Of a stretch of DNA of 61,600 nt, positions 16,918 through 25,730 are shown piece by piece. How positions within the stretch are numbered: the stretch's first letter is position 1; each line of letters opens with the position of its first letter. The notes beneath the pieces were generated by a model. The model saw only the letters and a list, made by a program, of their open reading frames with translations, did no database searches and was not told the DNA's origin. Position numbers and translations under genes: made by a program. The stretch lies in the NCBI GenBank assembly GCA_903839035.1, contig CAIMAQ010000029.1, forward strand, positions 1-61,600, given 5' to 3'. Origin of the DNA: an uncultured Opitutia bacterium. Lineage in GTDB: Bacteria > Verrucomicrobiota > Verrucomicrobiia > Opitutales > Opitutaceae.

Positions 16918-18030
16918 ATGCCTTCACCTGTGAACAAGAAACCCAGTGCCACGGCCGACGCCAAAGCCGCGGACAGCGCCCAAAGCGCCAGTCCCGCCCT
17001 CAGCGCGCCCATCAACCAGCAGCTGACCAAGGCCGACAAGATCGCGTTGTTCACCACGATGATGCGCATCCGCCGCTTTGAGGAGCGCTCCCTTCGCGCC
17101 TACCAGGCCAAGAAGATCGGCGGCTTCCTCCATCTCTACATCGGTCAGGAGGCCGTCGCCGTCGGCTGCTGCTCCCTGATGGGCAAGAACGACCACGTGA
17201 TCACCGCTTACCGCGACCATGGCCATGCCATCGCCGTCGGCATGGGCCTGAACGAGCAGATGGCCGAGCTCTACGGCAAGGCCACCGGCTGTTCCAAGGG
17301 CAAGGGCGGCTCGATGCATTTCTTCGCCCCCGACCGCAATTACTGGGGCGGCCACGGCATCGTCGGCGGTCAGATCCCCCTCGGCACCGGCCTCGCCTAC
17401 GCCCTGAAGTACAAGGGCCTGAAGGGCGCCGCCATGGCGTTCATGGGCGACGGCGCCGTGAACCAGGGCGCCGTGCATGAGGCCTACAATCTCGCGTCCC
17501 TCTGGCAGCTGCCCGTCATCTTCGTCATCGAGAACAACGGCTACTCCATGGGCACCAGCCAGGAGCGTTCCTCCGCCGGCGACCTCGGCAAGCGCGCCGC
17601 GGGCTACGACATGGCCTGGGCCAGCTGCGACGGACACGACGTCTACGATGTCCGCGCCACGATGGACAAGTTCCTGCAACTCGCCCGCGAGGAGTCCAAG
17701 CCCGCCGTCGTCGAGATTCGCACCTACCGTTACCGCGGCCACTCCGTCGCCGACCCGGACAACACCTACCGCCCGAAGGCCGAGATCGAGGAATACCGCA
17801 AAACCAAGGACCCGATCCAGGTCTTCCAGCAGGCGCTGGTCGCCGAGGGTGTCCTGACCGACGCGCTCATCGAGTCGATCGACCAAGCCGCCCGCGCCGA
17901 GGCCGAGGCCGCCGCGGAATTCGCCGAGGCCAGCCCGTTCCCGACCCCCGACGACATCCAGAAGGATGTTTACTGGGAGGCTGACAACCCCGCCGAGCGC
18001 AAATCCCAGGGCCGCCTCTTTTTTGACTGA
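16918..18030 (+). CDS. pdhA: Pyruvate dehydrogenase E1 component, alpha subunit
   Basis: 370 aa. With E1 beta it decarboxylates pyruvate using thiamine diphosphate and transfers the acetyl group to lipoyl-E2. The ThDP motif reads MGDGAVNQGAVHEAYNLA to ENNGYSMGT, and the alpha-subunit signatures GGSMHFF, GGHGIVGGQIPLGTGLA and YRYRGHSVADPDNTYR are present. The first ~35 residues (Lys/Ala/Ser-rich) form a non-conserved extension. It leads the order E1 alpha - E1 beta - E2; no dihydrolipoyl dehydrogenase (E3) lies in the window. Confidence 0.96.
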   Translation: MPSPVNKKPSATADAKAADSAQSASPALSAPINQQLTKADKIALFTTMMRIRRFEERSLRAYQAKKIGGFLHLYIGQEAVAVGCCSLMGKNDHVITAYRDHGHAIAVGMGLNEQMAELYGKATGCSKGKGGSMHFFAPDRNYWGGHGIVGGQIPLGTGLAYALKYKGLKGAAMAFMGDGAVNQGAVHEAYNLASLWQLPVIFVIENNGYSMGTSQERSSAGDLGKRAAGYDMAWASCDGHDVYDVRATMDKFLQLAREESKPAVVEIRTYRYRGHSVADPDNTYRPKAEIEEYRKTKDPIQVFQQALVAEGVLTDALIESIDQAARAEAEAAAEFAEASPFPTPDDIQKDVYWEADNPAERKSQGRLFFD

Positions 18031-18033
18031 GGT

Positions 18034-18109
18034 CATGGGTGAGGGGTTCTAGGTCATAGGACCGGCACCCATCCCCGATCACCGATAACCCATAACCAAT
18101 TTTCCGTTC
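18034..18109. repeat. Interspersed 'GGTTATGGGT' repeat in the pdhA-pdhB spacer
   Basis: GGTCATGGGTGAGGGGTT near the pdhA stop faces GATAACCCATAACC near 18085-18098, an imperfect inverted repeat made of reiterated GGTTATGGGT-like units. Related sequence (CCCCTAACCTATAACCC) occurs at 27308-27328 and in the E2 linker at 19508-19534. Confidence 0.65.
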
Positions 18110-19087
18110 ATGCCTCTGATCACCTACCGCGAAGCCATCCGCCACGCCCTTGCCGAGGAGCTGGAGCGGGACAAGAACGTCGTCGTCCTGGGCGAAGAGG
18201 TCGCCCAGTTCCACGGCGCCTACAAGGTCACCGAGGGCCTGCTCGAGAAATTTGGCCCCAAGCGCATCGTGGACACGCCCATCTCCGAGGCCGGCTTTAT
18301 CGGCATGGGTGTGGGCGCCTCGATGCTCGGCATCCGTCCCGTGATGGAGCTAATGTTCTGGAGTTTCTACTCCGTCGCCTTTGACCAGATCCTCAACAAC
18401 GCCGCCAACGTCCGCTACATGTCCGGTGGCCTGATCAACTGCCCGATCGTCATCCGCGGTCCCGCCAACGGCGGCACCAATGTCGGCGCCACCCACTCTC
18501 ACACCCCGGAGAACGTCCTCGCGAACCATCCGGGCGTGAAGGTCGTCGTGCCGTCCACGCCGTACGACGCCAAGGGCCTGCTCAAGTCCGCCATCCGCGA
18601 CAACGATCCGGTTTTCTTCCTCGAGAACACCATCCTCTACGGCGACAAGGGCGAAGTCCCCGCCGACGAGTACCTGATCCCGCTCGGCCTGGCCGATGTG
18701 AAGCGCGAGGGCAGCGACCTCACCATCGTCACCTACGGCCGCTGCGTGCTGCACTCCCTTGCCGCCGCCGAGCTGCTGCAGAAGGAGCATGATATTTCCG
18801 TCGAGGTCGTGGACTTGCGCTCCATCCGCCCGCTGGACATCGACACCGTCCTCGCCTCGGTGGCGAAGACGCACCGCGTCCTCATCGTCGAGGAGCAGAA
18901 GCCCTTCAGCAGCGTCGGCTCCCAGCTCGCGTTCATGATCCAGAAGGAAGCCTTCGACGAACTCGACGGCCCGATCCACCGTCTGACCACGGTCGACGCC
19001 CCCGCCATCTACAGCCCGCCCGTCGAAATCGAGCAGCTCCCCAACCCCCAGCGCATCATCAAGGCCGCCCTCGAAGCCCTGCAATAA
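18110..19087 (+). CDS. pdhB: Pyruvate dehydrogenase E1 component, beta subunit
   Basis: 325 aa, the usual length. N-terminal ThDP-contacting region: REAIRHALAEELERDKNVVVLGEEV. Further family segments are GLLEKFGPKRIVDTPISEAGFIGMGVGAS, RYMSGG and VVVPSTPYDAKGLLKSAIRD. The transketolase C-terminal domain has DLTIVTYGRCVLHSL and VVDLRSIRPLDIDTV. It follows pdhA across a 79-bp spacer filled by a repeat. Confidence 0.96.
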   Translation: MPLITYREAIRHALAEELERDKNVVVLGEEVAQFHGAYKVTEGLLEKFGPKRIVDTPISEAGFIGMGVGASMLGIRPVMELMFWSFYSVAFDQILNNAANVRYMSGGLINCPIVIRGPANGGTNVGATHSHTPENVLANHPGVKVVVPSTPYDAKGLLKSAIRDNDPVFFLENTILYGDKGEVPADEYLIPLGLADVKREGSDLTIVTYGRCVLHSLAAAELLQKEHDISVEVVDLRSIRPLDIDTVLASVAKTHRVLIVEEQKPFSSVGSQLAFMIQKEAFDELDGPIHRLTTVDAPAIYSPPVEIEQLPNPQRIIKAALEALQ

Positions 19088-19140
19088 TGTCCCGGTCCGG
19101 GCTTCTTCCTTCTTAAATCTTAACTCTGACTTCCCCTGTC

Positions 19141-20466
19141 ATGGCCCAAATCATCGATATGCCCAAACTCAGCGACACCATGACGGTGGGCACGCTGGTC
19201 AAATGGCTGAAGAACGAAGGCGACGTCGTCAAATCCGGTGACATGCTCGCCGAGGTCGAGACCGACAAGGCCACGATGGAACTCGAGTCGTTCTTCGACG
19301 GCACCCTGCTCAAGCAGTTCGTTTCCGCCGGCGGCCAGGTTGAAATCGGCGCCCCGCTCGCCGCCATCGGCAAGCCCGGTGAAAAAGTCGACGCCCCCGC
19401 GGGCAAGCCGACCGCCGCTGCTCCTGCGGCGAAGCCTGCAGCCCCGGTCGCCGCCCCCGCGCCCGCCGCCGTCACCGCTCCCACCCCGGCCCCCGTCGCC
19501 GCGCCCATCGCCCCTAACCCCTCACCTCTCGCCCCCGCGGCCGTAGGCCGCGTCCGCATCTCCCCCCTGGCCCGCAAACTCGCCGAGGAAAAGGGCCTCG
19601 ACTACTCCCGCGTCAAGGGCAGCGGCCCCCACGGCCGCATCGTCCGTGAGGACATCCTCGCCGCCGCAAAAAATCCGCCGGCGCCCGCTGCCACTCCCGC
19701 CGCAGGCGCACCCAAAGCCGCGGCACCCAAGGCCGATGCCTGGCCGTGGCGCTCGGTCATGGACAAATCCCCCGTGCAGGCCGACTCCGTCGCCCCGCTC
19801 TCCAACATGCGCGCCACCATCGCGCGCCGACTGGTCGAGTCGAAGACCACCATCCCCCATTTCTACCTCGAGATCGAGGTCGACACCGCGCCGCTCAGCA
19901 CGCTGCGCAACAACCTCAACGCCGGCCTGACCAAGGACGGCGTGCGCCTGTCGGTGAACGACTTCGTCCTCAAGGCCTGCGCCGCCGCCCTGCGCGCCGT
20001 CCCCGCGGTCAACAGCTCGTGGGATGCCACCGGCATCAAATACCACAGCGCCGCCCACGTGTCGTTTGCCGTCGCCATCGACGACGGCCTGATCACGCCG
20101 GTGATCAAGGACACCGACCAGAAGACCATATTCCAAATCAGCGCCGAGGCCAAGGATCTCGGCAAGCGGGCCAAGGACAAGAAGCTCGCCCCCGCCGAGT
20201 TCACCGGTGGCACGTTCTGCGTGTCCAACCTCGGCATGATGGGCATCACACGTTTCTCGGCCATCATCAACCCGCCCAACTCCGCCATCCTCGCCGTCGG
20301 CACGTCGGTGAAGGTTCCCGTGGTGAAGGACGGCGCGATCGTGATCGGCGAGCGTCTCGCCCTGACCCTCTCCTGTGACCATCGCGTGGTGGACGGCGCC
20401 CTTGGCGCGAAATTTCTCAACGCCCTTCGCGACCACCTCGAGAACCCCGCGCTGCTGCTGCTGTGA
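19141..20466 (+). CDS. pdhC: Dihydrolipoamide acetyltransferase (E2) of pyruvate dehydrogenase
   Basis: 441 aa. One lipoyl domain (residues 1-78) with lipoyl Lys43 in ETDKATME; an Ala/Pro linker; a peripheral subunit-binding domain (RISPLARKLAEEKGLDYSRV); a second Ala/Pro linker; and a catalytic core ending in SCDHRVVDGALGAKF with the active-site His and DG. The first linker contains APIAPNPSPLAPA, which is the translation of a 'CCCTAACCCCTCACC' repeat (19508-19534) found between genes elsewhere in this window. It is the last gene of the PDH block. Confidence 0.96.
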   Translation: MAQIIDMPKLSDTMTVGTLVKWLKNEGDVVKSGDMLAEVETDKATMELESFFDGTLLKQFVSAGGQVEIGAPLAAIGKPGEKVDAPAGKPTAAAPAAKPAAPVAAPAPAAVTAPTPAPVAAPIAPNPSPLAPAAVGRVRISPLARKLAEEKGLDYSRVKGSGPHGRIVREDILAAAKNPPAPAATPAAGAPKAAAPKADAWPWRSVMDKSPVQADSVAPLSNMRATIARRLVESKTTIPHFYLEIEVDTAPLSTLRNNLNAGLTKDGVRLSVNDFVLKACAAALRAVPAVNSSWDATGIKYHSAAHVSFAVAIDDGLITPVIKDTDQKTIFQISAEAKDLGKRAKDKKLAPAEFTGGTFCVSNLGMMGITRFSAIINPPNSAILAVGTSVKVPVVKDGAIVIGERLALTLSCDHRVVDGALGAKFLNALRDHLENPALLLL

Positions 20467-20467
20467 A

Positions 20468-20495
20468 GTAGCGCCGGCGGAGACACCGGCCCTAC
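20468..20495. terminator. Palindrome between convergent pdhC and oxidoreductase genes (possible bidirectional terminator)
   Basis: GTAGCGCCGG (20468-20477) faces CCGGCCCTAC (20486-20495), 9 of 10 pairs, loop of 8 nt. There is no T-run on either side. It fills the 25-bp gap between two convergent stop codons, so it may act as a transcription barrier or simply be an interspersed repeat. Confidence 0.45.
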
Positions 20496-21769
20496 CCGCC
20501 GTGCGCCCGACGGAACTCTGCCAGGTCCATCGTCCGCCCCGTGCGCCGCGATTCCTCGGCGGCAAAGCCCATCACGTGGCTCTCCACGGATTTCTGCAGC
20601 GACGACTCCATGTCCTCCGCGCGCGGCTTGCTCATCTCGGCATGCAGCGTCCGGATCAGCCCCGCATCGCCGCCGCCGTGCCCGCCGTCTTTTTCGAGGT
20701 CGATGGTGATGCGCTCCAGCTTCCGGGTCGCAAACACCTCCACCACCAGGTCGCAGCCCGCGGTCTGCTTCACGCGCTCGCCGGAAAGCAGCCGGCCCTT
20801 CGTGCCAAAGATTGCCAGGTCCCGGCCCTCACTGAAGGCCGTCATCGTGAACGTGCACGTCGCCCCGCTCGCAAAGTTCAGGTTCACCGTCTGGTGGTCC
20901 ACCGCGGTGTTGTCGCAGTGATAGACGCAGCGGCCCCACGGGCTCTTTCGCAGCCAGTCGGTGATCTCGGCATCGGTCGCGGTCTTCGCCCGGTCGTAAA
21001 TCACGTCGAGCCAGCGCTTCTGGTCGCCCAGGTACCGGTGCGCATTGTAGAGGCACGTGTCACCCACCGGGCAGCCGTCGGTGCAGCGCTTCGGCGCCCC
21101 GGCCGGCGCCTTTTCCGGACGGAAATGTTGGATGCCGCCGAAGCTGCCCAGCGCCGTGCAGGGTGAGTCCACCAGCCACGACAGGATGTCCATGTCGTGG
21201 CAGGACTTCGCGATGATCATCGGCGTGGCCTTTTCGACGACGCTCCAGTGCCCGCGGACAAACGAGTGCCCCTGGTGCCAGGGTTCCACGCCCTCGGTCG
21301 CCTCGACCGACACGATCTCGCCCAGCGCACCGCTCGCGATGATCGACTTCACCTTCCGGTAAAACGGCGTGTAACGCAGCACATGGCAGACCGTCACCCG
21401 CCGACCGAGGTCGCGCGCGAGTTTCTCCAGCGCCAGCACGTCGCGCAGGTTCGTCGAGATCGGCTTCTCCAGCAGCAGGTCGTAGCCCTTCCGCAGCGCC
21501 GCCGATGCATGCCCGAAGTGAAACGCATCCTGCGTCGCGATGATCATCAGGTCGGCCAGCTTCGGCTCGGCGAGGATGGCCACGTCGTCATGGAATTCGC
21601 GGAAATCCGGGTTCTGGGACAGCGCCCGGGCCTTGGCTCGGCGCGCCGGGCTGTGATCTGCCGCCGCCACAATCTCGTAAAGCTCCGGCTGCTTGGCCGC
21701 CAATTCGAAGTAGATGAAGGTGCGGCTGCCGCAGCCAATGGCAGCAATCTTGAGGCGTTTGGGTGTCAT
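20492..21769 (-). CDS. Gfo/Idh/MocA-family oxidoreductase
   Basis: 425 aa. The N-terminal Rossmann fold (KIAAIGCGSRTFIYF, then VAAADHSPARR) binds NAD(P). LLLEKPIST carries the family Lys-Pro, and DMDILSWLVDSP contributes the catalytic-region His/Asp (SCHDMD). A Cys-containing insert (RCTDGCPVGDTCLYNAHRYLG) is characteristic of a large subgroup often called 'predicted dehydrogenases'. The substrate is unknown. The start at 21769 follows the phosphohexomutase stop by 34 bp, so it is probably the last gene of that operon. Confidence 0.88.
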   Translation of the reverse strand: MTPKRLKIAAIGCGSRTFIYFELAAKQPELYEIVAAADHSPARRAKARALSQNPDFREFHDDVAILAEPKLADLMIIATQDAFHFGHASAALRKGYDLLLEKPISTNLRDVLALEKLARDLGRRVTVCHVLRYTPFYRKVKSIIASGALGEIVSVEATEGVEPWHQGHSFVRGHWSVVEKATPMIIAKSCHDMDILSWLVDSPCTALGSFGGIQHFRPEKAPAGAPKRCTDGCPVGDTCLYNAHRYLGDQKRWLDVIYDRAKTATDAEITDWLRKSPWGRCVYHCDNTAVDHQTVNLNFASGATCTFTMTAFSEGRDLAIFGTKGRLLSGERVKQTAGCDLVVEVFATRKLERITIDLEKDGGHGGGDAGLIRTLHAEMSKPRAEDMESSLQKSVESHVMGFAAEESRRTGRTMDLAEFRRAHGG

Positions 21770-21803
21770 GCAGGAAGTGTTCTGATCGGGAAAACCGATC
21801 GCG

Positions 21804-23753
21804 TCAGCTCTCCGCCCGCGCGCGCGCATCCGCGTCGATCAGCTTGATCAGACCCTCGAGGGTCGCCCGGGTCTTCGCCTTGACCGCCGGCAGCTCCGCT
21901 GCGCTCGCGACTTTCTCACTGGCGAAGAGGTAAAATTTCATCTTCGGCTCCGTGCCGCTGCCGCGCGCGGCGAATTTGTAGCCGTTGGACAGCGTCACGA
22001 AATAGAGGTCCTGCGAGGGAATGGTCTCGCCGTCCGCGTCCACGATCTTCTCGCGGCCGTAGTCCTGGAACTTCGCCACCTGCACGTCGCCAAACGCCTT
22101 CGGCGGATTCGCGCGGTAGGTCTCAATGATGCGCTTGATCTTCGCCGAGCCGCTCGCGCCCTCGTAATAGAGGTTGATCACGCCCTCGAGGTAGAAGCCG
22201 TAACGCAGGAAAATCTCGTCGAGGTATTCCGGCACCGTCAGACCCCGGCCTTTCACCCAGGCGCACAACTCCGCGAACATCAGGCAGGCGGAGTTGCCGT
22301 CCTTGTCGCGCAGGTAGTCGTTGGGCAGGTAGCCGTAGCTTTCCTCGGTCCCGAACACGTAAAACGTGCTGTGTTGCTGGAGCAGCTTCGCTCGCTCGGC
22401 GAAGGGCGTGGCCTCGTAGTCAAACCCCGCCGGCATCGCGGCGCGGAGTTTTTGTTCATACCGGGCCAGCTTGGCCGCGATCCATTTGAAGCCGGTAAGC
22501 GTCTCGATGACCTTCACCCCGTGCCCGCGCCCGATGGCCGCCTGTAGCTGCGTGGTCACGACCGTGTTGATGATGCAGGCGTTGGGCGTCCCCGCCGCCG
22601 GAATCCACCCGAGCTCCTTGTACTTCATCAGCCGGTACTCGGCGAGCAGCGAGCCGATCTGGTTGCCCGTGATCAGCTCCATTTTCCCCGCGCGGTTGCG
22701 CACGGCGCAGCCCATGCGGTCGGCGTCGGGATCGGTCGCAAGCACCACGTCGCTACCCTTCAGCTCGGCGAGCTTGATTGCCATCGCCAGGGCCTCGGGA
22801 TTCTCCGGGTTGGGGGATTTTACGGTCGGGAACCGGGCGTCGAAATCCAGCTGCTCCGGGACCGCCTCCACGTCGCACCCCGCGTGCAGCAGCAGCGGCA
22901 GCGAGTGCACCGCGCCGGTGCCGTGGATGTTCGTGTAGACGACCTTCAGTTTCGTCTTCCGCAGCACGCCGGGATCCAGCGCCGCCGTCGCCGCCACGGC
23001 CAGGTAGGCATCATCCGCCGCGCGTCCGAGCGTGGTGACCTTGGAAATATCCTTCGCAAGAAACGCCCCGAGCTCGCCGAGCGCCACCGCGTTCACCTCG
23101 GCCACGATGCCCGTGTCATGCGGCGGGATTATCTGGGCGCCATCCTCGAAGTACGCCTTGAACCCGTTGTCGTGCGGCGGATTGTGGCTCGCCGTGATGA
23201 CGATGCCGGCATGGGCCTTGAGCCAGCGCACGCTGAAGCTGAGCTGCGGGGTCGGCCGCGGGCCGTCGAAAATAAACGCCTCGCCGCCGAGCCGCGTCCA
23301 CACCGACGCCGCCAGCTCGCAGAACGACCGGGAAAAATGCCGTACGTCGTGCGCGATCACCAATTTCGGGCGGGCGGCCTCCGGCCGGGCGCCAAGGTAT
23401 TTCTGGGTGTAGCGAAACAGCCCGACCACCGCGCGGATGAGCGTGAAGTCGTTCAGCATGTTGCTGCCGATCGCCGCGTGCTCCGGCGTGCCGATCGGGC
23501 TGAGCCGGCCCGTCTCCGCGGCGGCCGGGACCACCCCGATGGTCCGCCCGCGCATGCCGCCGGTGCCAAACTCGAGGTACCGGTAAAAACGGTCGTTCAA
23601 CTCCGACCATGCCCCCTTCGCCACCAGCTCGTCGATGCTTGCCCCGGCCCAGGCCGGCAGGTTCGCACCGAGAAAGGCACCCAGATTCTCCACGGCGCCC
23701 GGCATCAGTTGTTTCGCCGCGCCGGCGGCTTTGATTTTTTCGAGCGTCGTCAT
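21804..23753 (-). CDS. Phosphohexomutase (phosphoglucomutase/phosphomannomutase family)
   Basis: 649 aa, longer than bacterial ManB but like the PGM2/PgcA group. The phosphoserine loop is ITASHNPPHDNGFKAYFEDG, the metal loop is ATDPDADRMG, the sugar loop is FGTEESYGYL and the phosphate loop is ARGSGTEPKMK. It interconverts hexose 1- and 6-phosphates. It starts at 23753, 4 bp after the stop of the UDP-sugar pyrophosphorylase gene, so the pair probably supplies and uses sugar-1-phosphates together. It would also process glucose-1-phosphate released by the phosphorylase at 42223-45705. The 52 open codons upstream overlap the neighbour antiparallel to family character and are excluded. Confidence 0.93.
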   Translation of the reverse strand: MTTLEKIKAAGAAKQLMPGAVENLGAFLGANLPAWAGASIDELVAKGAWSELNDRFYRYLEFGTGGMRGRTIGVVPAAAETGRLSPIGTPEHAAIGSNMLNDFTLIRAVVGLFRYTQKYLGARPEAARPKLVIAHDVRHFSRSFCELAASVWTRLGGEAFIFDGPRPTPQLSFSVRWLKAHAGIVITASHNPPHDNGFKAYFEDGAQIIPPHDTGIVAEVNAVALGELGAFLAKDISKVTTLGRAADDAYLAVAATAALDPGVLRKTKLKVVYTNIHGTGAVHSLPLLLHAGCDVEAVPEQLDFDARFPTVKSPNPENPEALAMAIKLAELKGSDVVLATDPDADRMGCAVRNRAGKMELITGNQIGSLLAEYRLMKYKELGWIPAAGTPNACIINTVVTTQLQAAIGRGHGVKVIETLTGFKWIAAKLARYEQKLRAAMPAGFDYEATPFAERAKLLQQHSTFYVFGTEESYGYLPNDYLRDKDGNSACLMFAELCAWVKGRGLTVPEYLDEIFLRYGFYLEGVINLYYEGASGSAKIKRIIETYRANPPKAFGDVQVAKFQDYGREKIVDADGETIPSQDLYFVTLSNGYKFAARGSGTEPKMKFYLFASEKVASAAELPAVKAKTRATLEGLIKLIDADARARAES

Positions 23754-23757
23754 CGGG

Positions 23758-25179
23758 TCAGGCGAGATAAAGACCGTCCGAGACCGCCGGCTGGGGCGAG
23801 CGTTTTTTCCACGCCTCGGCGAAAGAATCTTCATCGTAGCCAAACAGCGGCGAAACTTCGAGCGTCCCTCGGGGCAAGCCGGTCGCATCGGTCTCCACCG
23901 CCGCGCCACCCGCCTGCAGCCAGCGGACGACCTGCCGGACCTGGTCGTCCCGGCAGGTCTGGGGTGAATCCACGCCCTCGGCGTTCTTCACCGGTGAAAA
24001 GTCATCCGCCCGCCGGGTTTCGATCACCAGTGAATTCTTCGCAAACGGCAGCGCGTCGAAGACAAACAGCTCGAATTTCACGCCATTCGCCGACGCCGGC
24101 TTCACCGGCTGGCCCGCGGCAGCCACGGTCGGGATTTTCTTGTCCGCGCGGTGAAACGGCAGCGCCATCCCCTCGCCCCGCGCGACATGGCGGATGAATT
24201 CCCGGTCGAGCACGTGAATCGCGATGCTGCCCGCCAGGTAGCGCAGCCGGCCGCCGGCGTCGGTCTCGCGCTGCAGCGCCATCGGCAGATCGGAGTACTC
24301 CACCACGACGAGCCGGCCGCCCTGCACGCAGAAATGCCCGAGCTTTTCCTCGGGATAGGCCTTGGGGACCATCTTGCTCGACATCTGGGAGCCGCGCCGG
24401 AGGTGCCACCCGATGAACGCCGGGTCGACGCAGCGCACGAGGGGGTTGTCCACCTGGAAGTAACTCAGCGTGTCGATCCCCTCGCGCGCCATCAGGTCGA
24501 GCGCCCCGCTGCGCTCCAGCGCGCGGAGCGAGCCGCCGTGCCCGTCCGGGGAAAGCGCGAGCGTACCCGGGGTCTCGAGCAGGATCCTGCCCGCAAAATC
24601 CACCGCCGGCATCCGGCCCTGCCGGAAAAAGTGCACCCGAGCCGGATCGAGGCCGAAGCATTTATGCGCCGCAAAAAACGCCTCCGTCGCCGCGTGGTTC
24701 TGGTGGCTCGTCATGATGAACCAGTGCAGCGGCCGGCCGTAGCGCACGCCGGCGGCCTGGATCTTCTCGGCAAACACCTGGAAGAGCGGCTTCCGTTTCA
24801 CGGGCGTGACCGGGAACGTGCCCTTCGGCCCATCATAACCCAGCCGTGTGCCCTGCCCCCCCGCAACGGTGAACACCGCCACACGGCCCGCCCGCAGCGC
24901 CGCCTCGCCGGCCGCCTTCGCCTGCGCCCACTCGGCCGCATCGCCACCATTCTCGGGCCGCGGCTCGTACGGCGCCGGCGCCAGCCCGGCAAGGTTCACG
25001 CCCGCCACCGCCCCCGGCGCGAGCAGGGTGCGGGTCAGTTGCGCGACCTCCGCGAGATCAATCTCGGCGGCTTCCGCCAGCAGGTGCGTCTGCGCCGCAG
25101 GCGCGAGTCCGTCGAAAAACGCGAAGACCTGCCCCTGCCCGGCGTGGCGGAATTTCTCGATGAGGGGATGGGAGGCCAT
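23758..25179 (-). CDS. UDP-sugar pyrophosphorylase, UDPGP family (UAP1-like)
   Basis: 473 aa. It is not the GalU type but the eukaryote-like UDPGP family. The nucleotide loop reads GGQGTRLGYDGPKGTFPV, followed by FIMTSHQNH, FRQGRMPAVD, LSPDGHGG, YFQVDNPL and KMVPKAYPEEKLGHF. The C-terminal FVFDALPFAKNSLVIET and DDFSPVKNAEGVDSPQTCR are typical of UDP-N-acetylhexosamine pyrophosphorylases. It should form UDP-GlcNAc or another UDP-sugar from UTP and a sugar-1-phosphate. Start ATG 25179 lies 32 bp after the ftsB stop. Operon order is ftsB, this gene, mutase, oxidoreductase. Confidence 0.9.
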   Translation of the reverse strand: MASHPLIEKFRHAGQGQVFAFFDGLAPAAQTHLLAEAAEIDLAEVAQLTRTLLAPGAVAGVNLAGLAPAPYEPRPENGGDAAEWAQAKAAGEAALRAGRVAVFTVAGGQGTRLGYDGPKGTFPVTPVKRKPLFQVFAEKIQAAGVRYGRPLHWFIMTSHQNHAATEAFFAAHKCFGLDPARVHFFRQGRMPAVDFAGRILLETPGTLALSPDGHGGSLRALERSGALDLMAREGIDTLSYFQVDNPLVRCVDPAFIGWHLRRGSQMSSKMVPKAYPEEKLGHFCVQGGRLVVVEYSDLPMALQRETDAGGRLRYLAGSIAIHVLDREFIRHVARGEGMALPFHRADKKIPTVAAAGQPVKPASANGVKFELFVFDALPFAKNSLVIETRRADDFSPVKNAEGVDSPQTCRDDQVRQVVRWLQAGGAAVETDATGLPRGTLEVSPLFGYDEDSFAEAWKKRSPQPAVSDGLYLA

Positions 25180-25211
25180 GTGAGGTACGGTCAGGCGGGG
25201 CGGGCCAAGGT

Positions 25212-25496
25212 TTAGTCCTCGAAACGAAAGATAAATTCCCCCGGCTTGGCGTAATTGAGCCGGCGCCGGATCACCTTTTCCACGTACGCCGGGTCGTGGC
25301 GCAGCCGGTCGATGATGATTTCCTGCTCGCGCAGCTTGGCCTCGGCCTCCGCCAACCGGCGGCGGCTGAGGGTCTCCTGCTGCTTCAACTGGCTGTATTC
25401 CGCCCGCGCCTGAAGGAAAAACACCCCCGCGGTCAGTCCCACGCCCAGAAAGAGCACGAAGTAGAAACCGACTATGACGCGGCGCAGGTTCACCAT
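25212..25496 (-). CDS. Septum formation initiator, FtsB/DivIC-like
   Basis: 94 aa. A short cytoplasmic tail, one membrane helix (VIVGFYFVLFLGVGLTAGVFF, residues about 7-28), a periplasmic coiled coil (residues 30-65), then the conserved short C-terminal motif VEKVIRRRLNYAKPGEFIF. FtsB-type proteins join FtsL and FtsQ in the divisome. The start at 25496 is the Met directly before the membrane helix; 72 further codons upstream are repeat and spacer sequence. It heads the UDP-sugar operon. Confidence 0.88.
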   Translation of the reverse strand: MVNLRRVIVGFYFVLFLGVGLTAGVFFLQARAEYSQLKQQETLSRRRLAEAEAKLREQEIIIDRLRHDPAYVEKVIRRRLNYAKPGEFIFRFED

Positions 25497-25566
25497 GGAG
25501 TTCGTCCAAATGAACGGCGCGACCTCCGGCCCACGCAATGATTTTCCCGCGCGGCCGGCGCGGGAA

Positions 25567-25638
25567 GTCGCAAGTCGCAAGTTCCAAGTGACAAGGCCTG
25601 TCCGGCAAAACTCTTGGAACTTGCCACTTACGCGCGAC
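25567..25638. repeat. Interspersed inverted repeat of the 'CAAGTTCCAAG' family
   Basis: GTCGCAAGTTCCAAGTGACA-like sequence (25573-25593, with a preceding GTCGCAA copy) faces CTTGGAACTTGCCACTTACG (25613-25632). The arms are reiterations of short CAAGT units. It lies between the divergent ftsB and ExeA-like genes. Confidence 0.75.
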
Positions 25639-25730
25639 ACACGCGTCGACGTATCAAAAGTGTGAAACCCCCTCCCCACCCGCGATTTTGGCGTGCGTTT
25701 CCCCGGCCTCACCCCCTAGCCTAAGCGTGC

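Noticed and set aside
25180-25608. Upstream extension of the UDP-sugar pyrophosphorylase frame
   Set aside because: It runs through ftsB in another frame and through a repeat; the family N-terminus begins at the ATG at 25179.
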